A stretch of DNA of 64,000 nt from Pantoea sp. SOD02 (lineage in GTDB: Bacteria > Pseudomonadota > Gammaproteobacteria > Enterobacterales > Enterobacteriaceae), in the NCBI RefSeq assembly GCF_024707505.1, contig NZ_CP102604.1, positions 3,162,001 through 3,226,000 of the forward strand. The letters are read 5' to 3'. A program made the translations under genes and the position numbers. This document shows, in pieces, positions 47,712 to 60,318 of the stretch. The first letter of the stretch is position 1. The number at the start of each line of letters is the position of its first letter. A model generated the notes under the pieces. The model did not search any database. It had not been told where the DNA came from and was given only the letters and a program-made list of their open reading frames with translations.

Positions 47712-48071
47712 ATGTCTACCACGTTATTTAAAGAGTTCCAGTTCGAATCTGCCCACCGCTTACCTCACGTGCCGGAAGGCCACAAATGCGGGCGTTTGCA
47801 CGGCCATTCGTTCCTGGTGCGATTAGAAATTACCGGCGAAGTGGATGCGCATACCGGTTGGGTAATGGATTTTGCCGAACTGAAGGCGAAGTTTAAGCCA
47901 CTGTATGAACGCCTTGATCATCACTATCTGAATGACATTCCGGGTTTAGAAAACCCTACCAGTGAAGTGCTGGCAAAATGGATTTGGGATCAGATGAAGC
48001 CGATTCTGCCGGAATTAAGCGCGGTGATGATTAAAGAGACCTGCACCGCCGGTTGTATCTACAAAGGTTAA
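47712..48071 (+). CDS. queD: 6-carboxy-5,6,7,8-tetrahydropterin synthase
   Basis: QueD converts dihydroneopterin triphosphate to carboxytetrahydropterin on the way to queuosine. The 119-residue product [20 protein letters not shown] has zinc ligands H15, H30 and H32 (LHGHSF), catalytic C26 in GHKCGRLHG, and [12 protein letters not shown] at the end. The ATG at 47712 gives the family length (about 120); the upstream extension is rejected. queE, the next enzyme, lies one gene away. Confidence 0.96.
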   Translation: MSTTLFKEFQFESAHRLPHVPEGHKCGRLHGHSFLVRLEITGEVDAHTGWVMDFAELKAKFKPLYERLDHHYLNDIPGLENPTSEVLAKWIWDQMKPILPELSAVMIKETCTAGCIYKG

Positions 48072-48200
48072 TTGTGTTTTCGGGCTGCGTTAGTGCAGCC
48101 TGACTTTCCTGCTATACGCTTCTTTACTTACCTTTCATCCCACTGTCATCTGTCGCCTCTACGTTGTTGTCTCCTTCATTAAAGATCAAGAGAATCAACA

Positions 48201-48800
48201 ATGAACCTGGTAAAACGCCTTTCCCTGATTGCAGTTTTTGTTTCCGCCTCTGCCGCCGTTCAGGCGCAAAATATTCTCGATTTTCCACAACCGGATAAAG
48301 TGCCGGATGAGTTCTTTGCCGTAACCGAAATTCCAGCGGGTGGCATGATCAAATATGAAACCGATGCCAAAACCGGCTTCATCTTTGCTGACCGCTTCCA
48401 GTCAATGCCGGTTGCCTATCCTGCAAACTATGGCTCGCTGACGCAGTCGCTGGCGGGAGATGGTGATCCGCTGGATGTGATTTTCTATACCCGCGCGCCG
48501 CTACAACCGGGCACGTTGATCAAACTCCGTCCGATTGGCGTGCTGAAAATGATTGATGGCGGCGAAAAGGACGACAAAATCGTCGCCGTGCCAACCAGCA
48601 AAATCGACCCGACCTACGACGACATTAAAGAGATGAGCGACCTGCCGAAGATCGAGCAAGAGCGTTTGCAGGCATTCTTCCGCGTGTATAAACAGTTGCC
48701 GGATGGCCGGAAGAAAGTGGAGCTGAACGGTTTTGAAGATGCGGCGAAAGCCAAAACTGAAATCAAACAGGCGTTTGATGCCTATAAAGCGAAGCAGTAA
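48201..48800 (+). CDS. Inorganic pyrophosphatase with signal peptide (probably periplasmic)
   Basis: The 199-residue protein is a family I soluble pyrophosphatase with the metal signature D87-G-D89-P-L-D92 in LAGDGDPLDVIFYT. It also has GFIFADRFQSMPVAYPANYGSL and GEKDDKIVAVP. Unlike cytoplasmic Ppa it starts with a clear Sec signal peptide (MNLVKRLSLIAVFVSASAAVQA, cleavage near residue 22). It is therefore probably exported to the periplasm, hydrolysing PPi to phosphate there. It is a single gene with AGATCAAGAG upstream, between queD and queE. A cytoplasmic ppa should exist elsewhere. The alternative, a mispredicted start, is unlikely because the hydrophobic segment is in frame and well formed. 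Confidence 0.88.
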   Translation: MNLVKRLSLIAVFVSASAAVQAQNILDFPQPDKVPDEFFAVTEIPAGGMIKYETDAKTGFIFADRFQSMPVAYPANYGSLTQSLAGDGDPLDVIFYTRAPLQPGTLIKLRPIGVLKMIDGGEKDDKIVAVPTSKIDPTYDDIKEMSDLPKIEQERLQAFFRVYKQLPDGRKKVELNGFEDAAKAKTEIKQAFDAYKAKQ

Positions 48801-48807
48801 AGTTTGC

Positions 48808-48857
48808 GGTCGCCATGAATGGCGACCCTACATGTAGGGTGCGCATTTATGCGCACC
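48808..48857. repeat. Paired-hairpin REPIN/BIME-like repeat, copy B
   Basis: GGTCGCCAT-GA-ATGGCGACC (48808-48827), CTAC, AT, GTAG and GGTGCGCAT-TT-ATGCGCACC (48838-48857). It sits between the convergent pyrophosphatase gene and queE. The right stem differs from copies A, C and D at two positions that change together on both arms. Confidence 0.8.
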
Positions 48858-48865
48858 AGGCCGAA

Positions 48866-49537
48866 TTAGGCGATATTCAAATATTTGTGCGTCTGCATCG
48901 AAAGCCGCCAGTTGCGAGCGATGCAGGTTTCGATGCAGAGTTTAGTAGCCGCATCGCCACGACTGATGGGTTGCAGCGCCACAATGCGCTTTTTATCGTC
49001 GTGCAATCCCGCCAGCAATTCATCTAACGCTTCCACATCACGCTCACGCGCCACCGGATGCTTGATTTCATCTGCGCGCTGCAATGCCTGCGGCAATACG
49101 TCGTAGCCACCACGCATATTCACCTTGGGTGAAACCGTCACCCAGGTTGCGTCAGAACACTGCACTTCGTGCGTGCCGCTGGTTTCGATCTGGCAGGCAA
49201 AACCCGCCGCTTCTAATTGTTCCGTCAAAGGGCGCAGATCAAAAATCGCCGGTTCGCCGCCGGTGATCACCACATGACGTGCGGTCCAGCCCTGACGTTG
49301 AATGGTGTCGATCAGCATCGCCGCATCGGCGCTGCCCCACGCATCGCTCTCCACGGTTTTGACCAGAATATCGCCGAGCGAGGTCTCCCGATCCGCCCGC
49401 TTTTCCCAGGTATGTTTGGTATCACACCAGCTACAGCCCACCGGACATCCTTGTAAGCGGATGAACAGCGCCGGAACACCGGTGTAAAAACCTTCGCCCT
49501 GCAGCGTCTGGAACATTTCGTTAATCGGGTAGAACAT
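48866..49537 (-). CDS. queE: 7-carboxy-7-deazaguanine synthase
   Basis: QueE is a radical SAM enzyme that contracts carboxytetrahydropterin to the deazaguanine core of queuosine. The 223-residue protein has the cluster motif C31-x3-C35-x2-C38 in QGCPVGCSWCDTKHTW. ITGGEPAIFDL and TVSPKVNMRGGYDVLP follow. It matches the E. coli YgcF length. Confidence 0.97.
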   Translation of the reverse strand: MFYPINEMFQTLQGEGFYTGVPALFIRLQGCPVGCSWCDTKHTWEKRADRETSLGDILVKTVESDAWGSADAAMLIDTIQRQGWTARHVVITGGEPAIFDLRPLTEQLEAAGFACQIETSGTHEVQCSDATWVTVSPKVNMRGGYDVLPQALQRADEIKHPVARERDVEALDELLAGLHDDKKRIVALQPISRGDAATKLCIETCIARNWRLSMQTHKYLNIA

Positions 49538-49621
49538 TTTTCACTCACGTCTAAAATTTGAGGCGCAGATTATGGCAGATCTTGCGCGCTGAGTAACAGC
49601 TGCTTCGTGCCAAATAAAAGC

Positions 49622-49646
49622 AAAAGCCCCGCACAAGGCGGGGCTC
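49622..49646 (-). terminator. Rho-independent terminator of eno
   Basis: AGCCCCGC and GCGGGGCT form an 8-bp stem with a 5-nt loop, followed on the minus strand by TTTTGCTTTTATTTGG. A second hairpin ATGCTGCC-CGCA-GGCAGCAT at 49657-49676 lies between it and the eno stop. Confidence 0.85.
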
Positions 49647-49686
49647 TATTCAGACGATGCTGCCCGCAGGCAGCATACTCAGACGA

Positions 49687-51009
<1,323 letters not shown>

Positions 51010-51060
51010 TCAATCCTAAGACAAACAACGCGCGAAAAGTTCGCGCGCTGTTCGTGAAAC

Positions 51061-52713
<1,653 letters not shown>

Positions 52714-52752
52714 TTAGGTTTAAAGACGGTGGAATAACCAAGACGGGAAAAT

Positions 52753-52781
52753 AGTATACTTGAAGTCGTCTTAAGCCACAA
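52753..52781 (-). promoter_or_regulatory. Probable pyrG promoter
   Basis: On the minus strand, TTGTGG (52781-52776) and TATACT (52758-52753) are 17 bp apart, about 55 bases upstream of the pyrG start codon. Confidence 0.5.
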
Positions 52782-52939
52782 TTGATGAATCACACCATCA
52801 TCCTCCACAGGTAAGCCGGTAACATAGCGGATAGCATGGTGTGAAATGTTGATGTACGTCACAAAGTCGCCGCAAGGCTGAATCGAGTAAGCTCAAGCGG
52901 CGAATTTATGCGCAGTGATGGAATAATCGTCAGATTTGC

Positions 52940-53731
52940 TTACTGCTTGTTCTCCAACACTTTCACCTGCTGCCAGGCCTCTTCCATTTGATCCAGGGTG
53001 GCATCGCTCATCGCTAAACCTTGTGAGGCGATAATGGCTTCAACCTGACGGAAGCGGCGCTCAAACTTATCGTTGGCTTTCTGTAACGCGACTTCCGCTT
53101 TGCTGCCCAAATGGCGTGATAAATTGACGGTCGCGAACAACAAATCACCAATCTCCTCTTCCAGCTTGTCGTTATCCACCACCGCTTGCTGCGCTTCGTG
53201 CATCACTTCGTCGATCTCTTCATGCACTTTATCCAGCACCGGACCGAGATTATTCCAGTCAAAGCCCACCGTGCTGCAACGTTTCTGAATTTTGTGCGCG
53301 CGCATCAATGCTGGCAGCGCTTTGGGGATGTCATCTAACGCAGAGTGCTGCGATTTTTCCGCGCGTTCGCTGTGTTTGATCGCTTCCCAGTTTTTCAGCA
53401 CTTCTTCGCTGGTTTCGGCCTGAACATCACCAAAAATATGTGGATGACGGCGCTCAAGTTTGTCGCTGATGGCGTTGCAGACGTCGTCAAAATTGAAGCG
53501 CTGCTGCTCATCGGCCATCTGTGCGTAGAACACCACCTGAAACAGCAGATCGCCAAGTTCACCGCGCAGATCGGCAAAATCTTCGCGCTGAATGGCATCG
53601 ATCACTTCGTAGGTTTCTTCTAGCGTGTAGGGCGCGATCGAGGCGAAGGTTTGCTGACGATCCCACGGGCAGCCGCGCTCCGGGTCGCGCAAGGTTTGCA
53701 TGATGGTGAGCAGGCGGTTTAAGGGCGTCAT
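52940..53731 (-). CDS. mazG: Nucleoside triphosphate pyrophosphohydrolase MazG
   Basis: MazG hydrolyses all NTPs and dNTPs to monophosphates and PPi and modulates ppGpp-linked survival. The 263-residue protein is a tandem MazG domain protein with the metal motif EETYEV (EExxE) near residue 37. It also contains GELGDLLFQVVFYAQMA and, in the second domain, EEIGDLLFATVNLSRHLG. It lies downstream of relA as in E. coli, but without mazEF between them. Confidence 0.96.
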   Translation of the reverse strand: MTPLNRLLTIMQTLRDPERGCPWDRQQTFASIAPYTLEETYEVIDAIQREDFADLRGELGDLLFQVVFYAQMADEQQRFNFDDVCNAISDKLERRHPHIFGDVQAETSEEVLKNWEAIKHSERAEKSQHSALDDIPKALPALMRAHKIQKRCSTVGFDWNNLGPVLDKVHEEIDEVMHEAQQAVVDNDKLEEEIGDLLFATVNLSRHLGSKAEVALQKANDKFERRFRQVEAIIASQGLAMSDATLDQMEEAWQQVKVLENKQ

Positions 53732-53762
53732 GAGAGGATCCTTTGGGGCTGATATGTAAAAA

Positions 53763-53823
53763 GGTCGCCATGAATGGCGACCCTACGGCGTAATTTGTCG
53801 GGTCGGCATTTATGCCGACCTGG
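53763..53823. repeat. Paired-hairpin REPIN/BIME-like repeat, copy C
   Basis: GGTCGCCAT-GA-ATGGCGACC (53763-53782), CTAC, a 10-nt spacer, GTCG (a variant of GTAG) and GGTCGGCAT-TT-ATGCCGACC (53801-53820). It lies between relA and mazG, where E. coli carries the mazEF toxin-antitoxin genes. Confidence 0.8.
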
Positions 53824-53826
53824 AAA

Positions 53827-56058
53827 TCAGTGCAAACGACGCGCGTCGATAATGTCCGGCACCTGATTAAGGCGTGCCAGCACGCGGCCAAGCACTTGCT
53901 GGTTGTAGATCTCAATATCCATATCAATGGTCGCCAGCTGTTTTTTGGTGTCGCTGCGGCTAGAGACGCCGAGCACGTTGACCTTTTCGTTAGCCAGAAT
54001 GGTGGTGATATCGCGCAGCAGACCGCTACGATCGTTGGCGGTGACACGCACCACCAGCGAGTAACCGCTGGAGTAATCCTCGCCCCACACCGCATCAACG
54101 ATTCGTTCCGGTGCGTGCGAAATCAGCTCGGTTAACTGGTCGCAGTCGGCGCGGTGAATCGAGATACCGCGTCCCTGGGTGATAAAGCCCACGATATCGT
54201 CGCCAGGAATCGGCTGGCAGCAACGGGCGATGTGGTGCAGCAGATTGCCCACGCCTTCCACTACCACGCGACCGCTCTCTTTACGCGCCGACGGTGCATG
54301 TGACTTTTGCGTCAGCAGGCGCAGCGCCTCGCGATCTTCCTCTTCAGCGCTCGGCTTGTTGAGCTTGCCTTGCAGGAAATTGACCATCTGATTGAGGCGA
54401 ATATCGCCGCCGCCAATCATCGCCAGCAGCTCATCCTGCGAACTGACGTTATAGCGCGGCAGCAGCAGTTTCTCCGCTTCGCGCATGCTGATATCCATTT
54501 GATTCAGCTCGTTTTCGAGGATCTGACGGCCAGCAATAATATTTTTGTCACGATCCTGCTTACGGAACCAGGCGTGAATTTTCGAGCGTCCGCGGCTGGT
54601 GGTGATATAGCCGAGGTTCGGGTTCAGCCAATCGCGGCTTGGATTCGGCTGCTTCTGGGTGATCACTTCGATCTGATCGCCCATCTGCAACTGATAGGTA
54701 AACGGCACGATGCGCCCGCTGATTTTGGCGCCAATGCAGCGGTGGCCGATATCGCTGTGAATGTGGTAAGCGAAGTCGAGCGGCGTTGAACCTGCCGGCA
54801 GATCGACCACGTCGCCTTTCGGGGTAAACACATACACGCGGTCATCAAAGACCTGGCTGCGCACCTCTTCCAGCATCTCGCCGGAATCGGCCATCTCTTC
54901 CTGCCAGGTAATCAGCTTACGCAGCCAGGCGATGCGTCCTTCATGTCCTGCCGCGCCACGCGCATTGCTGGAGGTTGGACCTTCTTTGTACTTCCAGTGT
55001 GCGGCGACGCCCAGCTCGGCGTCTTCGTGCATCTGGCGCGTACGAATCTGGATTTCCACCGTTTTGCCCTGCGGCCCCAGCACCACGGTATGAATCGATT
55101 GATAGCCGTTGGGCTTGGGATTGGCAACGTAGTCGTCAAACTCACTCGGCAGATGGCGAAACAGCGTATGTACCGTTCCGAGCGCGCCGTAGCAATCCTG
55201 CAGACGTTCAGCCACGATGCGCACCGCGCGCACGTCAAACAGCTCATCGAACGCTAAAGACTTCTTCTGCATCTTGCGCCAGATGCTGTAGATGTGTTTT
55301 GGGCGGCCATAGACTTCGGCACGCACGCCCTCTTTCTGCATCTCGGCGCGCAGGTTGGCGACGAAGCTTTCGATGTAGCCTTCGCGATCGATACGGCGTT
55401 CGTGCAGCAGCTTAGCAATACGTTTGTATTCATCGGGATGCAGATAGCGGAAGCAGTAATCTTCCAGCTCCCATTTGAGCTGGCCGATACCAAGACGGTT
55501 GGCCAGCGGCGCGTAAATATTGGTGCTCTCTTTCGCCGCGAGCACGCGCTCATCTTCTGGCGCGTCTTTCATTTCACGCAGATGGGCGATACGTTCCGCC
55601 AGCTTGATGACCACGCAGCGGAAATCTTCCACCATCGCCAGCAGCATGCGGCGCACGTTATCCACCTGCTCGGAAGCCATCGAATCGTTGTGAATCGCTT
55701 TCAGCTGGCGAATGGCATCCATGTCGCGCACGCCATGCACCAGCATCACAATCTCTTTGCCAAAGGCTTTTTCGAGATCCTCTTCGCTCACCACATCGGC
55801 GTTGGCGAGCGGGAACAGCAGCGCCGCGCGCAGGCTGTCGATGTCCATGCTGAGCATGGTGAGAATTTCCACCATCTCAATACCGCGCCACAGCAGCAGA
55901 GCTTGATCAGGATGGTTGTGCGTTTCGGCTTCACAGTAGCGCCACGCATCCGCCAGTCGCTGACAGGATTGCGGATTGTTGATACTTAAACTGGCGATCC
56001 ACTGGTCGAGGGCAAATTCGCCCGCCGTATTTAAATGCGCACTTCTAACCGCAACCAT
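53827..56058 (-). CDS. relA: GTP pyrophosphokinase RelA ((p)ppGpp synthetase I)
   Basis: RelA senses uncharged tRNA on stalled ribosomes and makes (p)ppGpp. The 743-residue protein has an inactive HD-like hydrolase domain and the synthetase domain (EVYGRPKHIYSIWRKMQKKS, FDELFDVRAVRIVAERL, NPKPNGYQSIHTVV). TGS (RVYVFTPKGDVVDLPAGSTPLDFAYHIHSD), zinc-finger-like (HHIARCCQPIPGD) and ACT domains follow. The start at 56058 matches E. coli MVAVRSAHL; a short upstream extension is not supported. It follows rlmD by 32 bases. Confidence 0.97.
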   Translation of the reverse strand: MVAVRSAHLNTAGEFALDQWIASLSINNPQSCQRLADAWRYCEAETHNHPDQALLLWRGIEMVEILTMLSMDIDSLRAALLFPLANADVVSEEDLEKAFGKEIVMLVHGVRDMDAIRQLKAIHNDSMASEQVDNVRRMLLAMVEDFRCVVIKLAERIAHLREMKDAPEDERVLAAKESTNIYAPLANRLGIGQLKWELEDYCFRYLHPDEYKRIAKLLHERRIDREGYIESFVANLRAEMQKEGVRAEVYGRPKHIYSIWRKMQKKSLAFDELFDVRAVRIVAERLQDCYGALGTVHTLFRHLPSEFDDYVANPKPNGYQSIHTVVLGPQGKTVEIQIRTRQMHEDAELGVAAHWKYKEGPTSSNARGAAGHEGRIAWLRKLITWQEEMADSGEMLEEVRSQVFDDRVYVFTPKGDVVDLPAGSTPLDFAYHIHSDIGHRCIGAKISGRIVPFTYQLQMGDQIEVITQKQPNPSRDWLNPNLGYITTSRGRSKIHAWFRKQDRDKNIIAGRQILENELNQMDISMREAEKLLLPRYNVSSQDELLAMIGGGDIRLNQMVNFLQGKLNKPSAEEEDREALRLLTQKSHAPSARKESGRVVVEGVGNLLHHIARCCQPIPGDDIVGFITQGRGISIHRADCDQLTELISHAPERIVDAVWGEDYSSGYSLVVRVTANDRSGLLRDITTILANEKVNVLGVSSRSDTKKQLATIDMDIEIYNQQVLGRVLARLNQVPDIIDARRLH

Positions 56059-56090
56059 ATCCTCTCCTGCCACAGCGATGTGGACATCGC

Positions 56091-57407
56091 TTATGCTTTG
56101 CTAAACAGCACCATGGATTCGAGATGACTGGTATGAGGGAACATATCCAGCATCGCGACCCTTTCCAAATGGTAGCCCGCTGACAGCAATGTCTGACTGT
56201 CACGCGCCAGCGTTGTAGGGTTACAGGAAACATAGACCACACGTTCTGGCGCAAGTTTAACCACATGCGTCATCACGCCCGCGGCCCCAGCACGCGCTGG
56301 ATCCAGTAACACCTTGTTAAATCCCTGCGTCGCCCACGGCTGACGCGATACATCTTCCTCCAGGTTATGCTGGAAGAAGCGAACATTCTCAAGATTATTC
56401 TGGGCTGCATTATACGCTGCCTGCTGCACTAATGCTGCAACGCCCTCCACACCTACAGCATTTTGTACGAACTTTCCTAGAGGCAAAGTAAAGTTTCCCA
56501 TGCCACAGAACAAATCCAGCACACGATCCTCTGGCTGCAAATCCAGCCATTCGATGGCTTTGGCCACCATCTGCTGATTCACACCATCGTTGACCTGAAT
56601 AAAATTCTGCGGGCTAAAGGTTAGCGGCAAATTCAACGAGTGATAAAAAGGTTCACGCGCATTCAGCGCCTGCAAACTTTCACTGCCATCAGCCAGATAG
56701 AGTGACAGTTGCTGCTCATGCGAAAAACGTTCCAGTTTTGCGTGATCGCCTGCAGAGAGTGCATCAAGATGGCGCAGCACCATCAGCGGGCCATTATCTG
56801 CCAGCACCAACTCAACGTGGCCCAAGCGTTTGACCGCCTGTAAATCGCTGAGACACTGGTGCAACGGTTGCAGTAACGCTTCAAGTTCGGGCACCAAAAC
56901 CGGGCATTGCTTCAGCTCAACCAGATCGTTGCTGGCGGCCTGGCGGAAACCCATTTGCAGACGCTGCTGTTTTGGCTGCCACTGCAACCCTAAACGCGCA
57001 CGACGACGATAGCCCCACGCGTTGCCGCTGATGATCTCATCGACCTTCACCGGCAGCGGCGCTTCGCGACTTAGCATGCGGCTTAAGGCGCGCGCTTTAC
57101 TCTCCTGCTGCAAAGCCACCGACGCATGCTGCTGCTGGCAGCCGCCGCACACGCCGAAATGGACGCAGCACGGTTTTTCCCGCTGTGGGCTAGGATTGAG
57201 GATCTTGTTGGCTTTGGCGCGCGCGTATTTGCTTTTATCCTCGAACACCGTCACTTCCGCCTGTTCACCGGGCAGCGCGCCGCTGACAAACATCGCCTTG
57301 CCTTTATGGCGCGCAACACCTTGTCCAAAAGGATCGAGGTCTTCAATGGTGACGGATATGCGAGCCTTAGTCGTCACACGCTGTTTTGCGGAGTAAAATT
57401 GCGCCAT
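56091..57407 (-). CDS. rlmD: 23S rRNA (uracil1939-C5)-methyltransferase RlmD
   Basis: RlmD (RumA) methylates U1939 of 23S rRNA. The 438-residue protein has an N-terminal TRAM domain (about 14-70) and the iron-sulfur cysteines C81, C87 and C90 in [14 protein letters not shown] plus a later cysteine. SAM-binding [15 protein letters not shown] and the catalytic cysteine in [11 protein letters not shown] complete it. It is the upstream gene of relA and diverges from barA, as in E. coli. Confidence 0.97.
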   Translation of the reverse strand: MAQFYSAKQRVTTKARISVTIEDLDPFGQGVARHKGKAMFVSGALPGEQAEVTVFEDKSKYARAKANKILNPSPQREKPCCVHFGVCGGCQQQHASVALQQESKARALSRMLSREAPLPVKVDEIISGNAWGYRRRARLGLQWQPKQQRLQMGFRQAASNDLVELKQCPVLVPELEALLQPLHQCLSDLQAVKRLGHVELVLADNGPLMVLRHLDALSAGDHAKLERFSHEQQLSLYLADGSESLQALNAREPFYHSLNLPLTFSPQNFIQVNDGVNQQMVAKAIEWLDLQPEDRVLDLFCGMGNFTLPLGKFVQNAVGVEGVAALVQQAAYNAAQNNLENVRFFQHNLEEDVSRQPWATQGFNKVLLDPARAGAAGVMTHVVKLAPERVVYVSCNPTTLARDSQTLLSAGYHLERVAMLDMFPHTSHLESMVLFSKA

Positions 57408-57498
57408 AGTATTGTGAAATCTCTACTTTAATTGGGTGTGCAGCCATTAACCGCGCTTGCACAGGGATAAAAATGCCAGGAATCGCCAGGCCACAATT

Positions 57499-60228
57499 AT
57501 GACCAAATACAGCCTGCGGGCGCGAATGATGATTTTGATACTGGCGCCAACGCTGATGATTGGCCTGCTGCTCAGTACCTTCTTTGTGGTGCACCGCTAC
57601 AACGAATTACAGCATCAGGTGCACGACGCGGGGGCGAACATCATCGAACCGCTGGCGGTCTCCAGTGAATACGGCATGACGTGGCACAACCGCGATGCGA
57701 TTCGCGAATTAGTCAGCCTGCTGCATCGCCGCCACTCCAATATTGTCCGTGCCATCACCATTTTCGACAACAACAATCACGTCTACGTCACCTCGAATAA
57801 CAACCAAAACCTCTCGTTATTACAGAAAGAGGACATCTCAACGCTGGAAGATGGCGTCTCGGTGGAGCGGCAAGGCAATGTGATGATTCTGCGCACGCCA
57901 ATCATCTCCGAACGCTATTCGGTGGATGAGCTGCCGGGCGAAGATGCCAAACCGGCCGGGAATCCGCTGGGTTATGTGGCAATCGAACTGGATCTGCAAT
58001 CGGTGCGGCTAGAGCAGTACAAAGAGGTGTTTGTTGCCACGCTGCTGCTGCTGTTCTGCCTGTGCATCGCCATGCTGTTTGCCTATCGCCTGATGCGCGA
58101 CGTCACCGGCCCGATTCGCAACATGGTCACCACCGTGGACCGCATTCGCCGCGGCCAGCTGGACAGTCGCGTGGATGGCTACATGCTGGGCGAGCTGAGC
58201 ATTCTGAAAAACGGCATCAACGCCATGGCGATGTCGCTCACCGCCTATCACGAAGAGATGCAGCAGAACATCGATCAGGCGACTTACGATCTACGTGAAA
58301 CGCTGGAGCAGCTGGAGATTCAGAACGTGGAGCTGGATCTGGCGAAGAAGCGCGCGCAGGAAGCGGCTCGCATCAAATCAGAGTTTCTCGCCAACATGTC
58401 GCACGAGCTGCGAACGCCGCTAAATGGCGTGATCGGCTTTACTCGCCAGATGCTGAAAACCGGGCTGAGCACCAACCAGCGCGACTATATGAGCACCATC
58501 GAGCGTTCGGCGAATAACCTGCTGAGCATCATTAACGACGTGCTCGATTTCTCGAAACTGGAAGCCGGCAAGCTGGTACTGGAGTCGATCCCGTTCCCGC
58601 TGCGCGCCACGCTGGATGAAACGCTGGTGCTGCTGGCGCCGTCCGCCCACGACAAAGGGCTGGAAATTACCGTGTGCCTGGAAAAACAGGTGCCGGACAA
58701 CGTGATTGGCGATCCGCTGCGTCTGCAGCAGATCATGATCAACCTGATTGGCAACGCGATTAAATTCACCGAGCACGGACATATTGATCTGCGCGTTGAG
58801 CTGCGCAGCATCAGCAACACGCGTGCTGAGCTGGAGATTCAGGTGCATGACACCGGCATCGGTATCTCTGAACAGCAGCAGTCACAACTTTTCCAGGCGT
58901 TTCGCCAGGCCGATGCCAGTATTTCACGTCGTCATGGCGGCACCGGTTTAGGGTTGGTGATCACGCAGAAACTGGTGAGCGAAATGGGCGGCGAAATTGC
59001 CTTCCACAGCCGTCAAAATCAGGGTTCCACCTTCTGGGTGCATATTCATCTCGATCTCAATCCGAACGCACCGGCCATTCCGCGCATGCTGGATGATTTA
59101 CGTGCCACGCCGCTGGCGTATATCGAGCCACATCCGGCGGTGGCGAAAGCGGTGCAGGAGATGCTGAGCATCACACCGTTGCAGGTGCAGCACTTCTCCA
59201 GCCTGGAAGAGATGCCCGATACGCACTTTCCGCTGCTGCTGATGGGCTTGCCGGTCACCGAGCCGCATCCCGCGACGCTGTCGGATGCGTTGATTACGCG
59301 TCTGCATGCGCGTGCCGATTCGGTGCTGTTGGCGCTGCCGAGTGAAATGATGCTGTTTGCCGACGACTTGCGCGCGCGCGGCATTGCCGGTTGTATCGCC
59401 AAGCCAGTTTCGTTGACGCGTTTGCTGCCAATGCTGCTGGACTTACATGACTGGCAAAGCGATGCGCTGCCGCGTGGCGCACGTCAGCCGTTGACGGTAA
59501 TGGCGGTGGATGACAATCCCGCCAACCTGAAACTGATTGGCGCGCTGCTGGAGGAGCAGGTGCAGCACATCATTCTGTGTGATAACGCCGAGCAGGCGAT
59601 TCGCCAGGCGCGCCTGCACAAGCTGGACGTGATTCTGATGGACATTCAGATGCCGGATATCGATGGCATCCGCGCCAGCGAAATCATCCGCAGCCTGCCG
59701 CTGCACGCCACCACACCGATTGTCGCCGTAACCGCGCATGCGTTGGATGGCGAACGTGCGCAGCTTATCAATGCTGGCATGAATGACTATCTGGCGAAGC
59801 CGATTGACGAGGACAAACTGAGCCAACTGCTGCAACGCTACGCGCCGAACCGGGTCACGCCGCAGCAGCAACCGCCTGAAGTTGCGCCGTCGCTGGATTG
59901 GACACTAGCACTGCGTCAGGCCGCCAATAAACCTGACTTAGCCCGCGATCTGCTGCAAATGTTGCTCGATTTCCTGCCAGAAGTGGAAGAGCGCGTTGAG
60001 AGTGCGATGGCAAGTAATGATGTGGTGGGATTGCGCGAGATTATTCACAAGCTGCACGGCAGCGCCAGCTACAGCGGCGTGCCGCGCCTGAAGCAGCTGT
60101 GCCAGCAGCTGGAGAAGAGTTTGCATCAGGAGAGCGATATCGACGCGCTTGAGCCGGAGCTGCTGGAGTTAAGCGATGAGATGGCGAACGTGGGGCGAGA
60201 GGCGAGAAAATTGTTGGCGTTGGGTTAG
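57499..60228 (+). CDS. barA: Hybrid sensor histidine kinase BarA
   Basis: BarA phosphorylates UvrY, which turns on CsrB/CsrC RNAs that sequester CsrA; acetate and formate are signals in E. coli. The 909-residue protein has two transmembrane segments (about 11-31 and 175-195) flanking a periplasmic sensor, then HAMP. HisKA has H302 in [12 protein letters not shown], and the ATPase has N, G1 and G2 boxes ([27 protein letters not shown]). A receiver domain has D715 in [13 protein letters not shown], and a C-terminal HPt has H853 in [11 protein letters not shown]. The ATG at 57499 gives [14 protein letters not shown] as in E. coli. All phosphorelay residues are intact. uvrY is not in the window. 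Confidence 0.97.
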   Translation: MTKYSLRARMMILILAPTLMIGLLLSTFFVVHRYNELQHQVHDAGANIIEPLAVSSEYGMTWHNRDAIRELVSLLHRRHSNIVRAITIFDNNNHVYVTSNNNQNLSLLQKEDISTLEDGVSVERQGNVMILRTPIISERYSVDELPGEDAKPAGNPLGYVAIELDLQSVRLEQYKEVFVATLLLLFCLCIAMLFAYRLMRDVTGPIRNMVTTVDRIRRGQLDSRVDGYMLGELSILKNGINAMAMSLTAYHEEMQQNIDQATYDLRETLEQLEIQNVELDLAKKRAQEAARIKSEFLANMSHELRTPLNGVIGFTRQMLKTGLSTNQRDYMSTIERSANNLLSIINDVLDFSKLEAGKLVLESIPFPLRATLDETLVLLAPSAHDKGLEITVCLEKQVPDNVIGDPLRLQQIMINLIGNAIKFTEHGHIDLRVELRSISNTRAELEIQVHDTGIGISEQQQSQLFQAFRQADASISRRHGGTGLGLVITQKLVSEMGGEIAFHSRQNQGSTFWVHIHLDLNPNAPAIPRMLDDLRATPLAYIEPHPAVAKAVQEMLSITPLQVQHFSSLEEMPDTHFPLLLMGLPVTEPHPATLSDALITRLHARADSVLLALPSEMMLFADDLRARGIAGCIAKPVSLTRLLPMLLDLHDWQSDALPRGARQPLTVMAVDDNPANLKLIGALLEEQVQHIILCDNAEQAIRQARLHKLDVILMDIQMPDIDGIRASEIIRSLPLHATTPIVAVTAHALDGERAQLINAGMNDYLAKPIDEDKLSQLLQRYAPNRVTPQQQPPEVAPSLDWTLALRQAANKPDLARDLLQMLLDFLPEVEERVESAMASNDVVGLREIIHKLHGSASYSGVPRLKQLCQQLEKSLHQESDIDALEPELLELSDEMANVGREARKLLALG

Positions 60229-60243
60229 TGCGGTGATGGACCA

Positions 60244-60314
60244 GGTCGGCATAAATGCCGACCCTACAACGGTATCATTCGTGCGAATTTGTAGGGTCGC
60301 CATTCATGGCGACC
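60244..60314. repeat. Paired-hairpin REPIN/BIME-like repeat, copy D (reverse orientation)
   Basis: GGTCGGCAT-AA-ATGCCGACC (60244-60263), CTAC, a 23-nt spacer, GTAG and GGTCGCCAT-TC-ATGGCGACC (60295-60314). It is the reverse complement arrangement of copies A-C. The spacer contains an extra small palindrome ATTCG-TG-CGAAT (60277-60288). It lies between convergent barA and garK. Confidence 0.8.
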
Positions 60315-60318
60315 AGGC

